Shown: in pieces, positions 1-6,184 of the stretch
How positions within the stretch are numbered: the stretch's first letter is position 1
Layout of the letters: the number at the start of each line of letters is the position of its first letter
Assembly: GCA_003612625.1 (NCBI GenBank)
Contig: RAZJ01000009.1
Location: 1 to 64,000, forward strand
Direction of reading: 5' to 3'
Length of the DNA stretch: 64,000 bases
Source of the DNA: a bacterium 1XD42-1
GTDB taxonomy: Bacteria; Bacillota; Clostridia; Oscillospirales; Ruminococcaceae
Made by a program: the position numbers and the translations under genes
The notes under the pieces: generated by a model
The model's input: the letters and a program-made list of their open reading frames with translations, nothing else
Databases searched by the model: none
Told to the model about the DNA's origin: nothing

Positions 1-88
1 ACATTTAGCAACTAAAATTGCGATCTGACTAGTTATTGTAATATTACCACCAGTAAGCTTATATAAATATTTGTAAGATGGTGTACAC

Positions 89-1372
89 TCAATTGTAATT
101 ATTATTATTGTTGGTAAGTTTATATAAATATTCATTGGATAACAATTCTATAGGAGACGTTGGAAAGCAACTATAATCTATAGAATGATATTTACGCCAT
201 TTCTGAAAATTTAAATCATACTGATATAAAACAAGATATCTACCAGGTGGAGAGACAAAATGAAATACAAAATCTGTTTTCCCAGCAGTGAGCTTTGGAA
301 TTTCTTCAGTAAATTGCTCTTCTTCAAAAGAGATAAGATAAAAGCTGTATAGTGTAGATAAAAGATCAGGTAGCGCAGAAAAAAATTTTTTCTGTAGAGT
401 ACGACTTGGAATTTTAGGAGTAAAAGGCGGTTTCGGATTTAAGGGAGCTTTTGGATTAAAACAAGGTTTTGGATTAAGAGGATATTCAGGATTAAAATAG
501 GGCTGCGGGTTAAGAGCACATTGTGGATTAAAATAAAATTTAGCATAAGAAAGATTTTTTGTATTTATAGGAAGCTGCGGATTCCAATGATCTTTTGGGT
601 TAGAATAGATAGAATTAAAGCGAAATTGTGGGTTAAGAGGCCTTTCAGGATAAAAAGAAAACCGAGGATTAAAAGGTAATAGAGGATTAAAATGAATTTC
701 AATCCCCATAGAGGATTGTGGGTTAAAATAAACTTGAGGATTAAGAGAAAGTAGAGGCTCCAAATGAAGTTGAGGATTAAGGGAAATTTGTGAGTTGAAA
801 AATTTTTCAGGGTTAGGGCGTAATATTTTGTTGAATCTAAATTGCGGGTTGAGAGGAAGCGATGGATCAAAAGAAGGCTGTGGGTTGAGAGGAAGCGATG
901 GATCAAAAGAAGGTTGTGGATTAAAAGGTAGTGATATATCAAAAGAAAATGGTTGATTTAAGGGATATTGTGGATTGTCCTTTATAGACAGATCAGAGGT
1001 AATTTCTTGCTGAAATAGGAATTCAAAATTTTCATAGGATAAAAGTTGCTTTTGGGCTAATGAGGGATGATCCAAAAAAAGGTTACCATCAAAAAGCCTA
1101 AAATAACTTTTAGGGTGAGTGAGCAAAGGAGACTTATATTTATTTATGACAAAATAAGTTAAATAAAGTATATTATATTTTTTATAGTAAGTTTTACTGT
1201 AATTTTTTAAGAAATGTATTAATAAAAAGAAAAATTTTGTATTAGATTCTTGAGGAGAATTACAAAATCCCCATTCAGTCAGTAGGATTAAAAATCCGTC
1301 TCTTTTAATTGCTTTTCGATTAATAAATTTTTCTATATTTTCATTTTGAATTTCTTTTTTTTGGAATATCAA
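89..1372 (-). CDS. Hexapeptide-repeat (N-P rich) protein, unknown function
   Basis: The 427-residue product has three parts. Residues about 1-120 are a lysine- and aromatic-rich N-terminal region. Residues about 130-325 are a repeat region with a period of six residues, consensus [FL]-N-P-[QKL]-x-x. About the last 100 residues are a non-repetitive domain rich in Phe and Tyr that ends in an Asn run. Repeat units such as FNPQPS, LNPQFR and FNPKAP follow one another with few breaks. The start used is TTG, overlapping the TGA of the upstream 73-residue gene (TTGA), which suggests translational coupling; I see no good Shine-Dalgarno in front of it. There is no signal peptide or membrane segment. 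Base composition is far more AT-rich than the core genes of this window, which points to transfer. I do not recognise the family. The reading frame is long and open, so it is probably a real gene, but the function is unknown. Confidence 0.6.
   Translation of the reverse strand: MIFQKKEIQNENIEKFINRKAIKRDGFLILLTEWGFCNSPQESNTKFFFLLIHFLKNYSKTYYKKYNILYLTYFVINKYKSPLLTHPKSYFRLFDGNLFLDHPSLAQKQLLSYENFEFLFQQEITSDLSIKDNPQYPLNQPFSFDISLPFNPQPSFDPSLPLNPQPSFDPSLPLNPQFRFNKILRPNPEKFFNSQISLNPQLHLEPLLSLNPQVYFNPQSSMGIEIHFNPLLPFNPRFSFYPERPLNPQFRFNSIYSNPKDHWNPQLPINTKNLSYAKFYFNPQCALNPQPYFNPEYPLNPKPCFNPKAPLNPKPPFTPKIPSRTLQKKFFSALPDLLSTLYSFYLISFEEEQFTEEIPKLTAGKTDFVFHFVSPPGRYLVLYQYDLNFQKWRKYHSIDYSCFPTSPIELLSNEYLYKLTNNNNNYN
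846..917 (-). repeat. Near-perfect 36-bp tandem duplication within the repeat gene
   Basis: Two adjacent 36-bp units (846-881 and 882-917) differ at one base. They encode two hexapeptides each. Neighbouring units are much more diverged, so this is a recent slippage or recombination event in an older repeat array. Confidence 0.9.
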
Positions 1373-1590
1373 CTTTTGATTTGTATTCCAGGGAGGAACA
1401 AAAAATATCTTTCAGGATGTAAAAAGATATATTCAAATTGATCATTTTCTATATTATTAATCTTTTTAAAATGCTTAAAAGCTACTAGATACTCTTTTTT
1501 GGCTGCTTCTAATTTTTGGAATTTTGTCATAATTCTGGATTTTTCTTTTTCTATTTCCCGGAAGCTTTTTTCTTTAGAAATGGAAATCAT
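1369..1590 (-). CDS. Small charged, coiled-coil-like protein
   Basis: The product is 73 residues. The first half is rich in Lys and Glu with a heptad-like pattern and probably helical (KEKSFREIEKEKSRI, then KLEAAKKEYL). The gene lies just upstream of the hexapeptide-repeat gene and its stop overlaps that gene's TTG start by four bases, so the two look like one operon. AGGAG directly abuts the ATG, which is closer than usual, so the start is uncertain. No family is recognised. Composition is AT-rich like its neighbour. Confidence 0.4.
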   Translation of the reverse strand: MISISKEKSFREIEKEKSRIMTKFQKLEAAKKEYLVAFKHFKKINNIENDQFEYIFLHPERYFLFLPGIQIKS

Positions 1591-2299
1591 CTCCTATTTT
1601 TTATGTACCAAAATTTATTTATGTACCAAAAATTATAACATTTTTTATACAGATATGCAACTGTTTTTAGCTTTTTATTAGGTTTATAGTAACCGCAGTT
1701 GAAAACAAGTGCATGCTGGACTCCGCCTAAACCCGCCAGGGTTTTGCCCTGGACCTACCACCCTTTAAAAAGGGCGGCCCCCAATTTTATTATATTTTTT
1801 AACTGTGGTTACTATATACTTTCCTATATATAGAATCATTAGGAGAAGCAAGCACTAGGAAAAAGAAAAAATTTTAACTTACTCTTTGTCGCTTTAGTAA
1901 GATAAAAATAAACTTTGGACGTTATCGCGGATAAACTTTATAGATTTTGGAAGAATAAAATCTTGCCCCCATCAATGTATCTGAATGAAAGACGAAAATA
2001 TTGGAAACTGTACTTTATCATAGGTTTTAATAAATATAAAGAATAAGCATATTTTATATGTGTTCTATGGTTTAGTCTGCTTGCACGGGAAACTTTATTA
2101 AGGGGTTTATAGGATAATAAATTTATAACATAGGTAAAAAAATTCATAGTCCATAACTTGTAAAAGATAGTGTGGATTATTTTTTTATGGAAAGAGAAAC
2201 AGAAAACATAAACAGTAGATCATGAAAGTACAGTTGGATTTTAAAAAATTATCCATATCCAAACAAGGTTTTAAGACCATTAAGAAGGGATATGGAATC
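1591..2299. other. AT-rich stretch with no convincing gene
   Basis: About 700 bases of very AT-rich DNA. Short open frames exist on both strands but have neither good ribosome binding sites nor recognisable products. The only structured item is the inverted-repeat element at 1685-1816. Confidence 0.6.
1685..1816. mobile_element. MITE-like inverted-repeat element
   Basis: A 132-bp segment is bounded by imperfect inverted ends: TATAGTAACCGCAGTT on the left and AACTGTGGTTACTATA on the right, 15 of 16 bases matching after reverse complementing. The inside is much more GC-rich than the surroundings and holds two further hairpins (CCAGGGttttgCCCTGG and CCCTTTaaAAAGGG). It has no coding capacity. 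The layout fits a miniature inverted-repeat element or a structured RNA. No target-site duplication is obvious. Confidence 0.5.
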
Positions 2300-2857
2300 A
2301 TGAAATTTACTGTTTGTGTAGATCAAAAACCTTATCGGCAAAAACCGAATGGCAAAGCAGCAGGACAGATTGCCAGACGAATCGCGAAGCATGAGATATT
2401 GCTTACAATGGAAGATCTTAAAAACAAAATAGAATATGGGTATACCTGGTGTCCCGCCACTTTTTTTGACGGACAGAAGAAAAAAGAAAAACATAAACAG
2501 CAGCAAGTATTTGCTTTAGACTTTGACGGTGGAATTACGTTACAGGAAGCATTGGACCGAGCGAAGAAATATGAAATCAATCCGGCTATGGGTTATGAAA
2601 CTTTTAGCAGTGAAAACTATAACCGGTTTAGGATGGTATTTCTTTACATAGAACCTGTTCCCTATCTAGTGGCAAATATGATCCAGCATGCTTTTATTGA
2701 GATTTTCCCTGAAGCAGATCCTTCAGGAAAAGATGTGTCAAAAATGTATTATGGAGGCTATAATGCTATTGTTACAAAGTCACTACTCTCATCATCCATG
2801 ATTAACAACCACCTTTTTTTATTTTTTATTTTATTGTTAGAATTGCATATTGATTAA
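2300..2857 (+). pseudogene. Truncated plasmid/phage-type primase (N-terminal part)
   Basis: The ATG at 2300 has GAAGGG about ten bases upstream; an in-frame ATG at 2222 lacks such a site. The product resembles the N-terminal part of archaeo-eukaryotic-type primases carried by phages and integrative elements of Bacillota: an acidic motif in VFALDFDGG, followed by a Y-x-T-x-S segment and RFRMVFLY. After about residue 155 (MYYGGYNAIV) the frame runs into an unrelated hydrophobic tail and stops, while the family is normally several hundred residues long and continues into a helicase. It is therefore a 3'-truncated remnant. The family assignment rests on motif recognition only. Confidence 0.5.
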
Positions 2858-3189
2858 GAAAGATTATTTGAAATCATTTAGGATTTTACCTTATTATTAT
2901 TGGTTATATAAGTTTTATTTTTTAATTAATATATTATATAAATATTATGTAATATATAAAAGTATCCCATTAGGGCTACTTCAAATTTTGGAACGTTCCA
3001 AAAGAGTAAAACCAATTCTATTGGGACACTTTTTGAATGTCCCATATAGGTATACCCCAACAGGAATATAGAAATATAATTTGGGGTGTATTTTTTTGTA
3101 ATTTACTTTTTCAATTAGATAAAATGTGGTATGATAATAAAATATAACGAATGCCAGCATCTTTTTTTTAAAGGATCCTCCCCTACGCT
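2858..3189. other. AT-rich gap, no gene seen
   Basis: Extremely AT-rich DNA between the primase fragment and the conjugation ATPase fragment. It includes a short palindrome (GGAACGTTCC near 2990) and repeated variants of a TCCCAT motif near 2966 and 3039. I see no credible gene. Confidence 0.5.
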
Positions 3190-3474
3190 TCAAATTCTTA
3201 CGGAAGGCAGGAAATTTGGCATATAGGCGCATGGCTGGCTACCCAATCTCTAGCACGTTTTTCTGTAGAAGAAAAAGCTTATTTTGACCAAGCCGCTTGT
3301 AAAATTTATTTTAAACTTTCCACAACAGAAATCAAATCCTTATCTGCCCAACTGGGCCAACGGGAATGGAGGAAAAGACTAGAGGAACTAAAAGTTGGGC
3401 AATGTGTTGTTTCAGGATATTTCCCAACTTGTGGTAAGTTGAAATATGGAAATGTCCTAGTGAATGCTTTGTAA
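3190..3474 (+). pseudogene. C-terminal remnant of a conjugation-type (HerA/TraG-like) ATPase
   Basis: One frame reads LTEGRKFGI and then a stop. The next frame continues GAWLATQSLARF, then KIYFKLSTTEIKSLSAQL and LEELKVGQCVVSGYF, ending at TAA 3472-3474. Together they match the tail of hexameric conjugation or HerA-type ATPases (the glutamine-bearing [LW]-x-A-T-Q-S motif and the following K-I-x-F-K-L-S segment). A frameshift near 3215 separates the two parts, and nothing of the Walker A half lies upstream. It is a decayed fragment of a mobile element. The homology call comes from motif memory and is moderately secure. Confidence 0.5.
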
Positions 3475-3515
3475 AAATAGGGCCGATAAATTATATATTA
3501 TTCATTTGTACACAT

Positions 3516-3561
3516 ACTGATAAATCTTTTACATCCCTTTCGATGAAAAAGATTTATCAGT
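3516..3561. terminator. Hairpin, probable terminator
   Basis: A perfect 15-bp stem (ACTGATAAATCTTTT and its reverse complement) encloses a 16-base loop and is followed by a T-rich stretch on the plus strand. It lies 42 bases past the ATPase remnant. Confidence 0.6.
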
Positions 3562-3571
3562 TTATTTTATC

Positions 3572-3765
3572 TAACTTTATCACCAGTTTACAATTTTTTG
3601 ATTTTTGAAAAATAAAAATACAAACTCAATCTCTTTACGGTATAGCCTGCATAGGAACGTCGAAATCGCTTATTATGAAGGAAAAACCTTCGATAAAAGT
3701 TGTAGAAGGCTACATTTTATCGGGATTTAGGAAATTTCAAAAGTTGTAAACTGGTGTTATAGTTA
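3572..3765. mobile_element. MITE-like 194-bp element with 22-bp inverted ends
   Basis: The ends at 3572-3593 and 3744-3765 are inverted copies matching at 20 of 22 bases, with the core CACCAGTTTACAA. The interior has no gene. The element lies between a terminator hairpin and the small gene at 3868, in an AT-rich island full of mobile-element debris. A non-autonomous transposable element is the simplest reading; a structured RNA is the alternative. Confidence 0.5.
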
Positions 3766-3867
3766 ATAGGCATAAAATAAAAAATTCATAAAAAACACTG
3801 TACTATTTTTCTTCCCTGCATTCATAGAATAGACAAGGGATGATTACTATGGAGGTGAAATGCCACT

Positions 3868-4038
3868 GTGAAGACACGAAAACTAAACTATCGATTCCAC
3901 GACCCTAACCCTGCGGCAGTAACTGCCAATTACATATTAAAGCTTTTTATTGAGGCGAACACAGGAAAAGTAGAAGCTGCGATACAAGAAGCTACTAGAA
4001 TAATTCCCATTACTGATGAAAAATCAGGTAATTGCTAA
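3868..4038 (+). CDS. Small conserved protein of integrative elements
   Basis: The start is GTG at 3868 with GGAGGTGAAA ten bases upstream; an ATG at 3860 closes after three codons. The 56-residue product begins MKTRKLNYRFHDPNP and contains FIEANTGKVEAAIQEA. I recognise this type of short protein as commonly sitting next to site-specific recombinases in integrative and conjugative elements of gut Bacillota; its function is unknown. No recombinase follows here. A strong bidirectional hairpin ends the gene. The frame and ribosome binding site look intact. Confidence 0.7.
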   Translation: MKTRKLNYRFHDPNPAAVTANYILKLFIEANTGKVEAAIQEATRIIPITDEKSGNC

Positions 4039-4040
4039 AA

Positions 4041-4082
4041 AGGCTGCCTCAAAACGTCGAAATTAACGTTTTAAGGCAGCCC
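4041..4082. terminator. Bidirectional terminator
   Basis: A long hairpin (GGCTGCCTcAAAACGT paired with AACGTTTTaAGGCAGCC) lies between converging genes, with an A tract on the left and a T tract on the right, so it can stop transcription from both sides. Confidence 0.85.
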
Positions 4083-4092
4083 TTTTATAATG

Positions 4093-5016
4093 TTATTTTG
4101 CATCTTTTATTGCAAATAAATGTCTTGATTCAATTTCTCTAGTAATTGCTACAGCATCACCTAATTGTGTACATACCGCTAAAGAACCAGTAGAATGAAC
4201 ATATACAACGCCTTTTAATTGTTTTACCGCTTCTATAGAATAAGCATAGTTTGGATTAATTTGAACAATCCATCCTCCTCTTGGAGTTTCATAGATATAA
4301 TAACGTATTTTGCAATGGTCAGCTGCCCAGTCAAACCATGGTAAAGGTTCAGACAAAAGCATATATTTTAGATTGGGTTCTTCTTTAAGCAAATTACTAT
4401 AAATATCATCTAAAATTTTATATACCCTAGAGGCAGAATTAATATGTTTAAATTTACCTCGCAGTAGATCTGATGCAGTATCTAAAGCTACGAAAAATGA
4501 GTTATCTAATCTAGTCATACATTGAGTTTTCGTTAAATTACGATTCTCTTCCCATGATGATTTAAAAGTTGTGAGCATATAGGAAAAGGTATCTTCATAA
4601 GTATCACAAGTATCATAAGTATTTTGCAAACCAACCCAATCTATCACCTTAACAAAAGAATTATCAAATTTTTTAAGCTGATTTCCATAATCATTGCATA
4701 AAAATGATCCAAACTCCTTTACTAATAATCCAAATGGCCCGTATGGATATTTTTGTTTTTCATCCCGATATAATTTAGTACCTTCAAAGGTATATGGACC
4801 CGCTCCTATTCCGCAAATAATATTACTTGGATCTTTAGTATCAATCCAAGCAATATTATTATTCCTAACTACATCAATTTTAAAATCATATTTTTCTCCC
4901 AATATCTTTATCAAAGCAATTGATAAAACATCAGGTGTTCTCCAATTCCCTCCTCTAATGTAACAACAAACTTGACTTCCTTTTTCTATGAATTCTAAAT
5001 TTGTTCTGTTTAACAT
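4093..5016 (-). CDS. MYG1-like protein with degenerate active site
   Basis: The 307-residue product has the length and order of the MYG1/UPF0160 family (DHH-type exonuclease fold). A C-terminal segment GWIVQINPNYAYSIEA is followed by LKGVVYVHSTGSLAV, matching the family's WRVQAV...GCVFVHASGF block. The central FGLLVKEFG and VKVIDWV match the family's FGLIWKHFG and V-x-x-I-D regions. The N-terminal metal-binding signature T-H-x-G-x-x-H-x-D-D is replaced by YIRGGNWRTPDV, and the later D-H-H motif is absent (YRDEKQ in its place). Catalysis by the usual mechanism is therefore unlikely. The gene stands alone in an AT-rich island. The family call is an inference from order of motifs. Confidence 0.5.
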   Translation of the reverse strand: MLNRTNLEFIEKGSQVCCYIRGGNWRTPDVLSIALIKILGEKYDFKIDVVRNNNIAWIDTKDPSNIICGIGAGPYTFEGTKLYRDEKQKYPYGPFGLLVKEFGSFLCNDYGNQLKKFDNSFVKVIDWVGLQNTYDTCDTYEDTFSYMLTTFKSSWEENRNLTKTQCMTRLDNSFFVALDTASDLLRGKFKHINSASRVYKILDDIYSNLLKEEPNLKYMLLSEPLPWFDWAADHCKIRYYIYETPRGGWIVQINPNYAYSIEAVKQLKGVVYVHSTGSLAVCTQLGDAVAITREIESRHLFAIKDAK

Positions 5017-5503
5017 AGTTGCATCACTCTTTTTTGTGAATTTTGTGTTAGTATATGACTATAATTTTATATATTAAAATTCCAATAATAGTCATTCATT
5101 ATATCTTTTATGGCATCCATAGTAACACTACTTATCCTTAATAAAAAATATTTATAATATTTATTACTGATAATATTATAATTAGTGCCATATTTAAATG
5201 GATAAAGTCTGCTAAGAAGCAAAATATATCTAAATTGCAGTCATTTGTAGAAGGCATATTGAAAGATACCCCGCTTTTTTTCCCAAAATCCCAGCCTGTG
5301 CAGGTCCCAGCCAATTTCATATCATTAAGGAGCCTCTGATTCAATCTGCTGCACATATTATTGTATAGTCAGATTTTTCGTCATGATATACAGATTTGGT
5401 GCCGTCAATCTGGAGATTGACAAGCGAAATCTGTGCACTATGATGGGAAATATGCAAACAAGATGTGTATCAAGCCGTCAGGCGTGATTGAATCAGAGGT
5501 TTC
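5017..5503. other. Intergenic region with inverted repeats
   Basis: No convincing gene. It is AT-rich up to about 5200, then changes composition abruptly. The right half is bounded by the inverted repeat described at 5325-5508. A 72-codon frame on the minus strand here has no ribosome binding site or recognisable product. Confidence 0.5.
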
Positions 5504-5508
5504 TTAAG
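5325..5508. repeat. Inverted repeat pair bounding 184 bp
   Basis: CCTCTGATTCAATC at 5332-5345 and its inverted copy GATTGAATCAGAGG at 5486-5499 form the core of a longer inverted repeat (TTAAGgagCC... against ...GGtttCTTAAG). The right copy overlaps the 3' end of the broken HsdR tail. It may be the ends of a deleted insertion sequence, and marks the boundary between AT-rich DNA and the restriction locus. Confidence 0.5.
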
Positions 5509-6184
5509 ATACCATATCAGTATTATCCGTCCACAACTCGCACTGCGTCATGACGGTTTGCACTGCATCGTCCATACCCTCCGGTGGATAGCGATGCTTC
5601 CGCAAAAGTTTCTTGATCATCATACGCATTTTGGCTCTTGCGGAGTCTCGCTTCTGCCAGTCTATAGTACGGTTTTTCCGCAGGGTGTCCGCCAGTTCTT
5701 TGGTGATTGCAATCAGTTCTTCATTCTCATAAAAATCCTTGATGGCCTGCGGCTTGGTGAGTGCGTCATAGAATGCAAGTTCATCCGCCGTAAGTCCCAG
5801 TTGCTCTCCTTCTTTTTGTGCGGCGGCAATCTGCTTGGCAAGGTTCAGCAGTTCCTGGATAACTTCTTCATTCGTCAGCATACCGTTTAAGTATCGGTTC
5901 ATTGCGCTCTGGATGATCTCGCTGAATTTTTCGGATTTGACCACATTGGTACGCCGATAAATCTGAACCTGCTCGGCAATCAGCTTTTTCAAAAGTTCAA
6001 CAGCAAGATTCTTCTCTTTCATCTTGGAGATTTCCTCTAGAAATTTTGGGTCGAACAGGGAAAATTCCTCTGATACATCGGAGAACAGGTTGATAACACC
6101 CTCGCTCTTAATACTCTTGTTTCTTCCCTTCCTTTGGTGTACACTGCTGAATATCGGCAATAAACTGGGTCGGATCCTGCCCAC
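5504..6184 (-). pseudogene. hsdR: C-terminal tail of a type I restriction subunit HsdR (DUF3387-type)
   Basis: From about residue 30 the frame reads VNLFSDVSEEFSLFDPKF and goes on through the helical C-terminal domain (DUF3387) typical of EcoR124-like HsdR proteins, ending near ELWTDN. Its first 30 codons overlap the end of the upstream hsdR gene in another frame and make no family sense. The piece therefore has no start of its own and is either a frameshifted end of that gene or a fragment of a second hsdR joined to it. The helicase part upstream looks like the EcoEI family, which does not normally carry this tail, so a recombination join is likely. Confidence 0.65.

Noticed and set aside
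846-917. Tandem repeats as a CRISPR array
   Set aside because: The units are adjacent without spacers, lie in frame in a coding sequence and have no palindromic repeat pattern.
565-942. 125-codon minus-strand frame with Leu/Ile/His repeats
   Set aside because: It is an out-of-frame reading of the hexapeptide-repeat gene and copies its periodicity.
89-1372. Left-handed beta-helix (hexapeptide acyltransferase type)
   Set aside because: The six-residue period matches, but the repeat is [FL]-N-P-Q, not [LIV]-G-x4, and prolines in every unit are incompatible with that fold.
1938-2147. 69-codon frame on the minus strand
   Set aside because: No ribosome binding site, no recognisable product, AT-rich non-coding surroundings.
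5138-5356. 72-codon frame on the minus strand
   Set aside because: No ribosome binding site, and it crosses the composition boundary and the inverted repeat.
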